Assembly: GCA_012862575.1 (NCBI GenBank)
Contig: BLSF01000003.1
Location: 1-64,000, forward strand
Length of the DNA stretch: 64,000 nucleotides
DNA from: Parietichytrium sp. I65-24A
Lineage: Eukaryota > Sar > Bigyra > Thraustochytrida > Thraustochytriidae
Direction: 5' to 3'
Shown: in pieces, positions 10,198 to 19,479 of the stretch
How the letters are laid out: every line of letters starts with the position of its first letter
Numbering within the stretch: the first letter of the stretch is position 1
Position numbers and translations under genes: made by a program
The notes under the pieces: generated by a model
Database searches by the model: none
Seen by the model: only the letters and a program-made list of their open reading frames with translations
What the model was told of the DNA's origin: nothing

Positions 10198-11928
10198 TCA
10201 CTTTCGTACAATTGGGGGTAGTAAACGCTTTTGACTCAGCTTCGCTGCAAGAGGGTCGAAGCCGTTGCCGTGCAGCATCCCAAGATCTCTGCACGTGGGA
10301 GTGAGCCGCGAGTCGGATGGGTTTCCGGAGGATACGACGCAACTATAGGGAAAGCCAGCGGCTGTAGAAGACGGCTTTGGGACTGGTAGCTTCATTGCGT
10401 TTCCGGTGAGAAAAGACCCCGTTCGACAGAGCAAGCCCCTCTTTGAGCCTGATTTGGACAGTTTGGATTTGTAGAGGCCCTGGATACTCGCACTGACTTG
10501 ATGCTTGTTCTGTTGTTCACGCGCTCCTCTCTTTGGCCCATCGTGCAAGAGTGGCTCGAGACGATTTTGAATTCCGGCGCAGATCGGATCTTTGGCCCCA
10601 TGCTGAATCAGTGCTTTACATGTGGCAATGTGGTTGTGATGAGCTGCCCAATGAAATGGAGTCTGACCGCGAAAGTCTGCAGCATCAACGTCTGCGCCAT
10701 TGTTCAACAATTCTAAGCAAACGTTTAAATGCCCGCTTCCAGCTGCCCAGTGAAGGGCTGTTGCTTTGCAGTTGTCCTGCGCTTCTGCACCTTTGGCGTC
10801 AGCCTCAATCAATATTTTGCATACATTGTGATTTCCATGTGCTGCGCCAATCATCAGCGGAGTACGTCGGCGAACATCTCCTGCCAAAGGGTTTGCCTGA
10901 TAGTGTAATAATGTTCTAATCGTCTCTTCCTTTCCAGTCATGGCAGCCCTGTGCAAAGGACTGCTTCTGGTGTTGTTGCTGGAGTTGGCATTCGCTCCGT
11001 TCTCGAGTAGTATCTTGCAGACCTTGTTATGCCCAAGGTCAGCTGCGAGAGAGAGTGGGGTGCACCCATCAATATCCTTGCTTTCTATCAGTCCGAGGCA
11101 AAGCACAGAATTGACAGCTGCTTCGTCTCCTGAAAGCGCTGCCAGATGGAGGGCATTTCTTTCGTCACGATCTTTGTCCGACACCCGACTCCCGTGCTTT
11201 AGGAAAATTTCACAGGCAGGGCCATGACCATGCAAGCTGGCGAGGTGAAATGGGGTTTGTTCTTTCTCCTCATTCTTGCTGAATAGTTGCCTTTGCGCCT
11301 CTTCCTCTGAGCACGCCTGAGCTTTAAGCGCGCCAATAATCAAATCACAAACCTCTGCGCTGCCATTTCGAGCAGCGGCATGGCAAGCGTTTTCTTTGTG
11401 CCGTGTACACAGGGCCGCGCGGGCTCCGTGCTTTATGAGTATCTGGCAGACCGTCAAGTGACCATACTCTGCCGCAAGAAACAAGGGACTCTCTCCTTCG
11501 CAAGATCCGAGCGAGTCCACCTGAGCCCCATGAGCGCACAGTAGCTCCACCACATGAGCAAATCCTTGCCTTGCGCTTTTGTGTAGCGGCGTGTACCCAT
11601 CTTCGTCGCGAGCGTTCACATCGGTACCAAACTTGGCAATCTCTTCGCAGATCTCAGCGTGCCCAAGCTCAGCAGCAAGATGCAATCCCACTTTGCGCTC
11701 CAAGTTCGTCACCCCTACCTGTGGACCATTCAGCAGCAAGCGGATAGTGGTGAGCTGCCCATTCTGAGTCGCGGAAACAAAAGCACTATTGAGTTTCTTC
11801 TTGGATGGTTGCTCAGGCCTGGGCGAGCAAGCGCTGCTCGGTGTGCCAGACCATTTTTGCTGCATCTTTTGCAAACCATCATCTCTCTCTCCCTTGCCGA
11901 GGCCATGCCCCTTCGCCAGCACTGACAT
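10198..11928 (-). CDS. Ankyrin-repeat protein (12 repeats)
   Basis: 576 residues. After a basic, Ser-rich N-terminus of about 45 residues, about 12 consecutive ankyrin repeats run from residue 50 to about 460. Most carry the consensus TPLHxAAxxGH...LLxxGA pattern, for example YTPLHKSARQGFAHVVELL and ATALHWAAGSGHLNVCLELL. One repeat (around 195-245) has an insertion. The C-terminal 110 residues are basic, Ser/Pro-rich and probably disordered. No catalytic, death or other effector domain is visible. Ankyrin arrays are protein-binding scaffolds; the partner cannot be told from sequence. The array is entirely in frame and well conserved, so the gene looks functional. Confidence 0.85.
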   Translation of the reverse strand: MSVLAKGHGLGKGERDDGLQKMQQKWSGTPSSACSPRPEQPSKKKLNSAFVSATQNGQLTTIRLLLNGPQVGVTNLERKVGLHLAAELGHAEICEEIAKFGTDVNARDEDGYTPLHKSARQGFAHVVELLCAHGAQVDSLGSCEGESPLFLAAEYGHLTVCQILIKHGARAALCTRHKENACHAAARNGSAEVCDLIIGALKAQACSEEEAQRQLFSKNEEKEQTPFHLASLHGHGPACEIFLKHGSRVSDKDRDERNALHLAALSGDEAAVNSVLCLGLIESKDIDGCTPLSLAADLGHNKVCKILLENGANANSSNNTRSSPLHRAAMTGKEETIRTLLHYQANPLAGDVRRRTPLMIGAAHGNHNVCKILIEADAKGAEAQDNCKATALHWAAGSGHLNVCLELLNNGADVDAADFRGQTPFHWAAHHNHIATCKALIQHGAKDPICAGIQNRLEPLLHDGPKRGAREQQNKHQVSASIQGLYKSKLSKSGSKRGLLCRTGSFLTGNAMKLPVPKPSSTAAGFPYSCVVSSGNPSDSRLTPTCRDLGMLHGNGFDPLAAKLSQKRLLPPIVRK

Positions 11929-12916
11929 TTGCTCTTCGAGGTCCGTGAGGTCCTTCTCGTGCGGTGCGAGGCGCCCTGGACGGGCTTCACGAGCCCTGCT
12001 TTGGACTTGTTCTCGGCAATCTCTCAGAGTCAGAGGAGATGATGCTCGGCTTGCAAGAGAGGCGAGCGGCTTCTCCTAGAGCATTGGCCTCTGTGCAGCC
12101 TCTACATTATAAATTGGTCAATGGATTAGCTCGCGACCTTAAAGAGAGCTTGTGACTTGATGTTCCTCTCGCCGGATTCAAGTCATGTGTGCTTGACCAC
12201 AGTAATCAAACAGCCCTCTCTTATAGAAAAGTGATGCGTTTGGCTCGCAAAAAGAGCGCAAGCCGCGCTCTCTATTAAATGGTCGCTTCAGTAAGTGTCA
12301 GAATGATCTTACGTCCCAGCGCGGAGCGGAGACGAGGAGATGTGGCGTGCTTGCTGTGAATCCTGTAATCATTGATATCGCCAGAGTAGAGAGAAGGGCA
12401 TTCCAGACCCGAGGAAATGAATCGGCTTGCCTGATATGATATGCTCGCCTGTAAAGCAGCCGCCTGAATACAAGCCAGCGAACGCCGATGGCACATTCTC
12501 GAAAGCCGTATGTTTCCATACCAAATGGACGCCTCCTCTTTTTAATTTTGGGTATATATTTAGCAACTATGAAACTGCTCTCTCGACTCGAACACCCTTG
12601 CAGTAAGAAAAGAAGGACTCATTCCATCAGTCTTGCGCCAACGCGGCCTCGCTTTCACAGTCAGGGAGATTTCGAATCTCAAAACTATTTTTGGACTTGC
12701 AAGTGGCGAGCTCCGGCCTCCAGCCCGGGGAAAAATTCCTTACCGGATAGAGAGCAGAGAATTGTTCTCTTTAGACTCTTGACTTTCCGTACTGCTATGC
12801 ATCGCAAAACTCGCACTTCTTCTGGTTCACTTCTTTCTTGTGTTTCGCGCGGGACTCACGCGAGACTGGCAAAAAGGGCGAAAAGCGATGCTGCTTGGTT
12901 TTGTGAGCGCATCAAA
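11929..12916. other. Divergent promoter interval, ankyrin gene and DeSI gene
   Basis: Short frames here include an upstream in-frame extension of DeSI exon 1 (from 12488), but that extension is Ser/Arg-rich and the family normally starts at the ATG at 12917. I see no separate gene. Confidence 0.45.
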
Positions 12917-13816
12917 ATGGAAGTCAAAGTGAACGTGTATGATATTGCCTCCAAGGTGAACAAATATGTATCGTGGCTAGGTCTCGGCGCTTGTAAGTTG
13001 TCTCAAAGATCGTCTCAAGGTGGCTGTTCGCAAGTCCTTTTCTATTCCCTGGGAGAACGCGCACTAATCTCGTCTTGTACCCGACCTCCACCGTCATCGG
13101 ACGGCGGCTAAACGTATGCGCTGGCGCCGAATCGGATGCAGATCATACCGGCGTCCAGATCGGGAGCAGAGAGTATACGTTTTCTAATGCGGGAGTGATA
13201 TTCCATGAGCCACTTCGAGCGGGCCCGGAGGCAATCTTCAAAGAGTCCATCGAAATTGGATCGGTAAGCATCGATGTGCGCCTTGAAGGGCGGAGGCTGC
13301 GCTGGTAGACGAGCACACTCACGCGGATACCTTTTTTTTGGGGGGCTTGGAAAACGGATAGGTGGAGGGCATGACTCAAGTGAACGCTGCAGTTGCAGAG
13401 CTTCGAGTTCAATTTGCGCAGGGATCATACGATCTCACGAGGCAAAATTGTGTAAGTATTGCTTTTTCAGCCCGTTCCTATCGGCGACCTCGACGAACTA
13501 ATGGACGAAATTGTCTCAGAATCATTTCACGGAAGCGCTGTGCCAAAAACTCTTAGGCAAATCCATTCCTGGGTGGATCAATCGCTCTGCGCGACTGGGA
13601 TCCGCCTTTGCGCCTAAAGACACAAAAGCAGAAGACGACCAAGCTGGCAGAAGCGCGTCCGCCAATGCCGTTTCCAAGGAGGACAAGAAGCGCGCTGAGA
13701 AAGCTACGCAAGCTGCCAAGAAGGAGCACAAGAATCTCTCAGAGAAGCAAAAGGCTATGCTCGAAAAGCTTCGCAAGGAGAAAGACAAACCCAAAGTCAT
13801 GGCAGACTCCCGGTGA
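12917..13816 (+). CDS. DeSI/PPPDE-family isopeptidase, four exons
   Basis: Four exons join in frame: 12917-12992, 13142-13263, 13362-13451 and 13520-13816, giving 194 residues. All three introns (149, 98 and 68 bp) start GTAAG and end in AG. The product has the PPPDE papain-like fold used by deSUMOylating isopeptidases (DESI1/2): MEVKVNVYDIASK at the start, then GLGAYHTGVQIGSREYTF with the catalytic His, and SYDLTRQNCNHFTEALCQ with the catalytic Cys. Both catalytic motifs exist only after splicing: intron 1 separates GLGA from YHTGV, and intron 3 falls right after the catalytic Cys codon. The C-terminal 70 residues are Lys-rich and charged. Family firm; whether it removes SUMO or ubiquitin is not visible. 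Confidence 0.88.
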
Positions 13817-14736
13817 ACAAAGTACCTGTGTCACTGGCACTGTCTTCTAATTGTTTCTCCTGCAGGCTTTTTGTTGCAAGACATGTTGAGCGTTTCGTCG
13901 CAACGGCGCCGATAATGATGTAATCTTAACCACTAATTGACCGACTGATTATCTTGAATGCACTTCAGCCCCAGGTTCGAATGAAAATCGTCTTGTGCCT
14001 TTTTGTCAAGATGGCCAAAAAACCCTGGTCCTAGTTTCCCAAATGAAGCAAATGCAATTTTCACGGAAAAACAAACGAAGTGCACAGTTTGTATATATTT
14101 TTCTTTCTTTCATTCACAGAACCTTGAGGTAACAGCGGTTCCTCACCAGCTTTTTCGAATCTTGACTATCTCGAAACTCGGCACTCAATCGCTGACTTCC
14201 AGATTGCGGATTCCTATACCCAGTCCTTCGATCGGCACCTCTTTTTCATTCCTGTTCCATGGCCAAATCCAAATAATCCAAATTCCAAACAAACTTCCTT
14301 CCAAAGCTCCTCGTGTTCACGTACCGCTCGCTGTTCCTTTCCAGCTCTCAGCAACGTCTAGCCCGCTCTTACGCCTTGCGCGTGTGGTGCTCCCGCAGCC
14401 ATGCAGCTAGTCCCTCCCCAGCGCCACGCCTAGTGCCCCGCCACCTCCCACGCCGTAACCCCTCGATAGCGACCGCTAAAGTGTCCGCGGACGGCAAATT
14501 CTCTTGCCTCTTTCCGCCCCAAACATCCGCTCGCTGAGGACGCGATTCGCGCGGACCGGCAGCAGGAAGGATCAGCTCGTTGTTCCTGAACGGCGCTTCG
14601 CAAGTTGCCCAAAAAGATCGTGTGTTCGCGTGCACTTTCTTGTTCGTGCATAGTGCATAGTGGATAGTGCATAGTGGATAGTGCATAGTGGATAGTGGAC
14701 AGGTGGGGCCGCAAGGTACGCGCTGATACAGAGGGG
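13817..14736. other. Interval with minisatellite before the uL4m gene
   Basis: No convincing gene. The last 100 bp carry a 14-bp minisatellite that runs almost up to the uL4m start. Confidence 0.45.
14646..14699. repeat. 14-bp minisatellite
   Basis: About three and a half copies of a GTGCATAGTGGATA unit stand in tandem immediately upstream of the uL4m start codon, in the likely 5' UTR or core promoter. Confidence 0.9.
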
Positions 14737-15780
14737 ATGCGCAGAGCCGTCAAGTCCGTCTCGAGCGGATGGCGCTCGTCGCCGCTCTCGCCGTGGGCTG
14801 GCAGCGGGATGTCTCGCGGTAACAGCGTGGTGTCGTCCAGGGTAGAATTCGCGGGCGCACGTCGGGGACTTACTGGGCCAAAAGAAGCACCGCTGGCCGC
14901 CCCGCAAAGAGCGTGGGCAAACCCGATGGCCGTGATGCGATTCTCTTCGGCCAGCTCGAATATGGAGCCGCCTGCGTCGCCGGAGAGGGAGATTCCGTCA
15001 TTGCCGGCCAACATCGTGCTTGAGGACGAAGCAGTCATGGACAATGCCGAGGAGCTGGAGGAGTTGTTTGAGTATGTTGTCACCCCTGGGCCAAAGAGCG
15101 CACCGCTGTTTCGCCTTGGCGCAGATCGCAAGTTCGAGCCTGCCGGCGAACTGCAGCTCAGTGAAAACGTATGGTCCACTCCAGTCAGGAGGGACATCAT
15201 CCACCGCGTAGTGACGTGGCAGCGCGCTGGAAGACGTCAAGGAACGAAAAAGGTCAAGACGATCAGCGAGAGGTCGGGAACCACTAGGAAGCCTTTCGCG
15301 CAGAAGGGAACCGGAAGGGCTCGTCAGGGCTCCAAGCGCGCACCGCACATGAAGAAGGGAGGTAGGGTTCACGGACCAAACAACCCAGACTATTCTTTTG
15401 ACCTGCCGAAGCGCATCCGCAGGTACGGACTGCGGTCGACCCTGTCGGCGCGTCTCATTGAGGGACAAGTTTTCGTGGTGGACACCTTTGCCGCCGCTGA
15501 CGAGCCGGAATGGAAGACAAAGGAGGTTAACAGCCTTCTTATGGACAACCAATGGCACTCCGTCGCTTTCATCGACGCTTATAGGTTTGATGAGGGTTTC
15601 AGCCGCGCCTCTGCCAACTTGCCACGCGCACAACTGTTTCCATCAAAGTTCGCAAATGTCTATGATCTGCTAAAGTATGAGACTATTGTTATCAGTCAGT
15701 CTGGACTTGCCGAGCTTGAGGAGCGTCTGGACGAAGATAAACAGCGCGAGAAGAAATTCCTGAAGCGCAGACAGCTTTGA
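14737..15780 (+). CDS. MRPL4: Mitochondrial large-subunit ribosomal protein uL4m
   Basis: 347 residues from the ATG at 14737. The first 80-90 residues are rich in Arg, Ser and Ala with few acidic residues (MRRAVKSVSSGWRSSPLSP), as expected of a mitochondrial presequence. The uL4 domain starts near residue 135 and has the diagnostic features of bacterial-type L4: WSTPVRRDIIHRVVTWQRAGRRQGT, then KPFAQKGTGRARQGSKRAPHMKKGG with its basic loop that enters the ribosomal exit tunnel, and a C-terminal Rossmann-like part. The frame stays open to the GTG at 14695, but those extra codons come from the minisatellite and are unlikely to be used. Family assignment firm; mitochondrial location inferred from the presequence. 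Confidence 0.9.
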   Translation: MRRAVKSVSSGWRSSPLSPWAGSGMSRGNSVVSSRVEFAGARRGLTGPKEAPLAAPQRAWANPMAVMRFSSASSNMEPPASPEREIPSLPANIVLEDEAVMDNAEELEELFEYVVTPGPKSAPLFRLGADRKFEPAGELQLSENVWSTPVRRDIIHRVVTWQRAGRRQGTKKVKTISERSGTTRKPFAQKGTGRARQGSKRAPHMKKGGRVHGPNNPDYSFDLPKRIRRYGLRSTLSARLIEGQVFVVDTFAAADEPEWKTKEVNSLLMDNQWHSVAFIDAYRFDEGFSRASANLPRAQLFPSKFANVYDLLKYETIVISQSGLAELEERLDEDKQREKKFLKRRQL

Positions 15781-16158
15781 TTGCTCCTGCTTTCTCACTG
15801 TCCCTTTTCCTTCCTCGCACACACAAACTATCTGCTCGGCGAGTCTAGGTTTCATCAACACACTTGAATTGGTCGATATTTTTTGAATTTTTTCTTGTCC
15901 CAATCTGTTCAGCTCAATTATTCCCGGTCTCTTTCGGAAAGTGCTTCGCGTCAGTATACGGCGACGATCTCCGGGCTCTCGCACAACCCAAATTCTCACA
16001 TTATCCAAATGAGAATGAGAATGAGCTGAAGGACGAAAACAACTTTTGACGAGCCCCACTCCAACACCTGCAGAACCCAGCTTTAAAACCATCAAGAGGA
16101 AGAAAGTGGACAAAGATTAATTGAGAAACAAAATCAATATAGTTTTGGTCAGGAAAAT
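15781..16158. other. Convergent 3' interval, uL4m and QTRT2
   Basis: Contains the two 3' ends only. I see nothing else. Confidence 0.5.
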
Positions 16159-17271
16159 TCAAGTTCGCCACCTTTCAACAAAGTCTTCCTTCTCTTTCTG
16201 CGAGTTCAGACTGCGAAATGTCTGCGCGAGCAGCAAGAGTTTGTGTAAATTATGAGTGTATAGAATCATTTCGCCGAGCATTTCGCGAACGTTCAGAAGA
16301 TGGTGCACATAAGCTCTGGTGTGTGTTTTGCAGCTCCAGCAAAGACAGTCTTCCTGAATTGGCCGTTTGTCCGTTTCAAACGCCTTGTCGCGGAGATTCA
16401 CGTTATCACACGTTTGGGCACCCACCTGCTCCGAGTTAATTTGAAAAGTCAATGCGTGCCCGAGCATCGTTAGCTGCACAGGGAGAGTTGTCTCTACGGT
16501 CTCCACCCCGGCAAGCCACAGATCCAAAATTTCGATTATACTAGCAAATCCAATCGACGCAACTGACTGGACGTCTTCTCTCCGCAAGCCCAATACCTCC
16601 AAAGCGTTGAACGACTTGCGTACGACTTGGATTCTCTCTTCGTCCTCCAAGTGATGGAGATTGCCAAAGTACAGTCCTCCGCAATCCTTCCCGAGTGACG
16701 CCGCGATCTCGGACAAGTATCTGAGGCAATGGTCTAGGTTGTACTCCCCTGAGCCAATCACCGGAAGCAGCACTCTTCTCTTGAGCACAGCATCCGCAAG
16801 GATTGCGTCCTTGGCCTGCATCGCCCAATGCTTGGACCGATCAAGCGCTCGACCAGACTTTTTCCTCGAATAATCCGCGTGGATCGCCTCAAAGGGTGCC
16901 ACAATCAGCTGCGCATCAAGGGACTTGCTCGCCGTCTCCAAGAAACTTGCTGTGGGCACGGCTTTTGAAGACCCCGCCGGCATAAAGTCTCCAGTAGCGC
17001 CTTTCGCGCACGTGCTATCCGGTGGCAAAAACCCGCAATCAGCGAGAGTGGCCACGACAAACCTTTTCTCGCCAACGTCTGTGAACCTGCGCCATCCCAG
17101 CTCACCTGCGAGACCGCCCCCATGTCGCGAGTCCCATTCCAGCGCGCTTCCAAGTGGTAAAACCCACCGGAGTTGGTCGCCGGGGAAACTATTGTCCAGT
17201 GCGTCTTTCAACAGCTTTTGGGACAGAAACGGCGCCCGTCCGCTCTGCGTACCCACAGCAACCCAACCCAT
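16159..17271 (-). CDS. QTRT2: Queuine tRNA-ribosyltransferase accessory subunit 2
   Basis: 370 residues. QTRT2 pairs with the catalytic QTRT1 to exchange guanine-34 for queuine in tRNAs with GUN anticodons. The C-terminal part is diagnostic: a segment SIIEILDLWLAGVETVETTLP followed by QLTMLGHALTFQI, where the catalytic enzyme would have its active-site Asp context, then the zinc site CLCWSCKTHTRAYVHHLL with a His further on (YTHNLH). The pattern fits the accessory subunit rather than QTRT1. The N-terminus starts at MGWVAVGTQSGRAPFL, which aligns about 35 residues into the animal protein. A second frame overlapping the start reads VLEDHILAAPVAGSVKW, which also looks like this family's N-terminal strand, so a short upstream exon or a sequence error is possible. 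TATA-like and TACTCGAG elements precede it. Confidence 0.85.
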   Translation of the reverse strand: MGWVAVGTQSGRAPFLSQKLLKDALDNSFPGDQLRWVLPLGSALEWDSRHGGGLAGELGWRRFTDVGEKRFVVATLADCGFLPPDSTCAKGATGDFMPAGSSKAVPTASFLETASKSLDAQLIVAPFEAIHADYSRKKSGRALDRSKHWAMQAKDAILADAVLKRRVLLPVIGSGEYNLDHCLRYLSEIAASLGKDCGGLYFGNLHHLEDEERIQVVRKSFNALEVLGLRREDVQSVASIGFASIIEILDLWLAGVETVETTLPVQLTMLGHALTFQINSEQVGAQTCDNVNLRDKAFETDKRPIQEDCLCWSCKTHTRAYVHHLLNVREMLGEMILYTHNLHKLLLLAQTFRSLNSQKEKEDFVERWRT

Positions 17272-17307
17272 TTGACAGAACCTGCAACAGGTGCCGCCAG
17301 AATGTGG

Positions 17308-17317
17308 TCCTCGAGTA
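17308..17317. promoter_or_regulatory. TACTCGAGTA-type motif upstream of QTRT2
   Basis: TCCTCGAGTA, one mismatch from the palindrome TACTCGAGTA, ends 37 bp before the QTRT2 ATG. The same 10-mer recurs before several other genes here. Confidence 0.5.
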
Positions 17318-17353
17318 CCCCCCTAGAGATTGACCGCGGTTTTAGCCCGCACC

Positions 17354-17367
17354 TATATAGTATATAG
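17354..17367 (-). promoter_or_regulatory. TATA-like element of QTRT2
   Basis: TATATAGTATATAG lies about 85 bp upstream of the QTRT2 ATG. At the usual 25-30 bp distance it would place the transcript start near 17330, just before the TACTCGAG-type motif. Confidence 0.4.
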
Positions 17368-17816
17368 TACACACGCCGCCTTCTTTCTACAAAGCAGCAG
17401 CAGCGAGGACCGAGGATAACAGTACGCGAGCGTTCTAAGAGTGTTCCTGAACGTTCCAGATCCACCAAGTTATGGTCTGACCTGTCTACTAGAGCCAAAC
17501 CAGATGATAAGGAAACCCGCCAGCAGTGAGGACTAAGCAAGCGCCAGGTAGAAAACACTATTAATCTATCCATCCACTCATTCGTAACTCCCACTGAACC
17601 TTCTACTTTGTCAGTAAAAAACAATCAATCATAATCAGATGTTCATTGATTGTTGATTGACTGTCAAAAGAAAGAAAAACTCGAACCAAAACTTGCATTG
17701 CTTCCAAAGCTGCTCCACCAAGTTACATCGAATCAATCGTCCAGCTCGTGCAGGCAGAAAGCTGAGAAAGCTGAAAAAGCACGCTGCTTCGTCCGTCCAT
17801 CAAGACATCTCACGGC

Positions 17817-17856
<40 letters not shown>
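17817..17856. repeat. (ATG)n trinucleotide microsatellite
   Basis: About 13 uninterrupted units, followed by imperfect GAT/CAT-rich sequence to about 17900. It creates long but meaningless Asp or His tracts in short frames. Confidence 0.95.
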
Positions 17857-17859
<3 letters not shown>

Positions 17860-18046
17860 TGAGCATCAACATGAACATGAAGAAGCTGATGATGAAGATG
17901 ATCGATGGATGTGGCGATGTGCCAACTAACTGATCTTATTAAGCCATCTGCACTATCTGCACTGTGCGCGTGGGAAGACGGAGAGCTCTGCGAGACGCTG
18001 CCGGCGAGTGAAAAGGAGCTGACGAGAGCTGGAACGGACGCGCAAA

Positions 18047-19330
18047 ATGGGGGAAGAAAGCGGCGCAAATGTGTTTCAGTTTGTGGCGAGCGTGCTTGGG
18101 AGCAGCCACGCCGGGTTTGACGCAGGTCCAGCGTCCAGCTCGGTGATCTCTGCCAACTTGACCGGGCCCCACACGCGTCTGGTGGCGCTGGTGAAGGCGT
18201 GCAACCTGGAGAAGCAGTGGCTGGGAAATGGCAGCAAAGAGCGCGCTTTGGTGGAGCAGTGGCTGGACGCAGTCAAGGGTGACGGGGAGAAAGTACCTCT
18301 GGCAGAGCTGGACGTATTCTTGCAGGACTCAGCGTTCCTGGCCAACATGACCCATGCCACCCTGGCCGACCTGTGCGTCTTCTGGGCGGTCAAAGGCGCG
18401 GTGAAACCGGGCATGGCCAAGTCCCAGCCTGCTCTGTGCAGATGGTTCGACCTCATGCAAAAATCCGAGCCGGTGCGAGCTGCGCTTGGTGCAAAGTACG
18501 CCCGAGTAGAATTCAAGGTGCCCGACGCGTGGGCTGGCCTTCCAGAGCCGAGCCTGCCTTTTCAGCTTGCTGCGGGCACGGCAGCTCCCGCAAGCGGAAA
18601 AGAAGCTCCACAGACACAGGCGAACGCCAAGGGTAAGAACAAGGGCGAGGCCCAGAACGATGGCGCCAAGGGAAAAGGCAAGAAGGGGGATAACGAGGCT
18701 GCTAAGAAAGGTGGCGACGCAAAGGAGAAGGGTAAAAAGGCAAAGAACGACGGTGATGCAAAGGGCAAAAAGGCCTCCGCTGCTCCTGCTGCGGAGGACA
18801 ACCAGCCAGAGATCACCAAGTTGGACATTCGCGTCGGAGTTATTGTAAAGTGCTGGCGACACGAGTCCGCAGACAAGCTGTTTTGCGAGGAAATCGATGT
18901 AGGTGAAGAGGCACCAAGGAAGATCGCGTCTGGTCTCGTGGGTTTCTACAACGACCCTGCCGAGCTTACCAACAAGCGCGTGCTCGTACTTTGCAACCTC
19001 AAGCCTCGCAAAATGGCTGGTTTCGAATCTAACGGTATGGTCATGGCGGCGTCCTCAGATGGCAAAGGCAAAGTGGAGGTCATCGAGGCGCCAGAAGGCG
19101 CAAAGCCAGGTGAGAAAATTAGCTTTGCTGGCGTGGATGGTACAGGATTCGAGCCCTTCAACCCAAAGCAGGTCGAGAAGAAGAAAGTCTTCGAGTCTGT
19201 GGCTCCAAACCTCAAGACCAACGACAAATGTGAGCCATGCTGGGTTGGGCCCTCGGGAGAAAAGCATGTCTTCACCACCAGTGCAGGCCCATGCAAAGTC
19301 CCCACAATTGCAAACGGAAACGTGTCCTAA
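18047..19330 (+). CDS. AIMP1/Arc1p-like tRNA-binding cofactor of aminoacyl-tRNA synthetases
   Basis: 427 residues in three parts. Residues about 45-165 resemble the helical C-terminal half of a glutathione-S-transferase fold, used in synthetase complexes for docking. Residues about 190-255 are a Lys/Gly/Ala-rich, probably tRNA-contacting linker. From about 258 a complete EMAPII-type OB-fold domain follows: ITKLDIRVGVIVKCWRHE, then ADKLFCEEIDVGEE, then IASGLVGFYNDPAELTNKRV and VLCNLKPRKMAGFESNGMVM, running to the C-terminus. The order GST-like, basic linker, EMAPII matches yeast Arc1p, which delivers tRNA to MetRS and GluRS; animal AIMP1/p43 shares the EMAPII part. No synthetase catalytic domain is present. 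Family firm; which synthetases it serves is unknown. Confidence 0.88.
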   Translation: MGEESGANVFQFVASVLGSSHAGFDAGPASSSVISANLTGPHTRLVALVKACNLEKQWLGNGSKERALVEQWLDAVKGDGEKVPLAELDVFLQDSAFLANMTHATLADLCVFWAVKGAVKPGMAKSQPALCRWFDLMQKSEPVRAALGAKYARVEFKVPDAWAGLPEPSLPFQLAAGTAAPASGKEAPQTQANAKGKNKGEAQNDGAKGKGKKGDNEAAKKGGDAKEKGKKAKNDGDAKGKKASAAPAAEDNQPEITKLDIRVGVIVKCWRHESADKLFCEEIDVGEEAPRKIASGLVGFYNDPAELTNKRVLVLCNLKPRKMAGFESNGMVMAASSDGKGKVEVIEAPEGAKPGEKISFAGVDGTGFEPFNPKQVEKKKVFESVAPNLKTNDKCEPCWVGPSGEKHVFTTSAGPCKVPTIANGNVS

Positions 19331-19479
19331 TACAAAAACAAAACATTTTCAAATTAACCTCAGACGAATCAACACCTCTTACATAAATACCCTCGTGCTC
19401 ACCTCCATACCCAACCCTTGTCCACCAGACTTGTTTAGCATTCGAAAGTATTTCACTCATATTTTTTTGCAGTTACTCT

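Larger units (their letters stand above)
17272..18046. other. Divergent promoter interval, QTRT2 and AIMP1-like gene
   Basis: A 775-bp shared upstream region with the QTRT2 promoter elements and a trinucleotide microsatellite. No gene seen. Confidence 0.5.

Noticed and set aside
17733-18068. Minus-strand frame with a long His tract
   Set aside because: It comes from the (ATG)n microsatellite and overlaps the promoter and start of the AIMP1-like gene.
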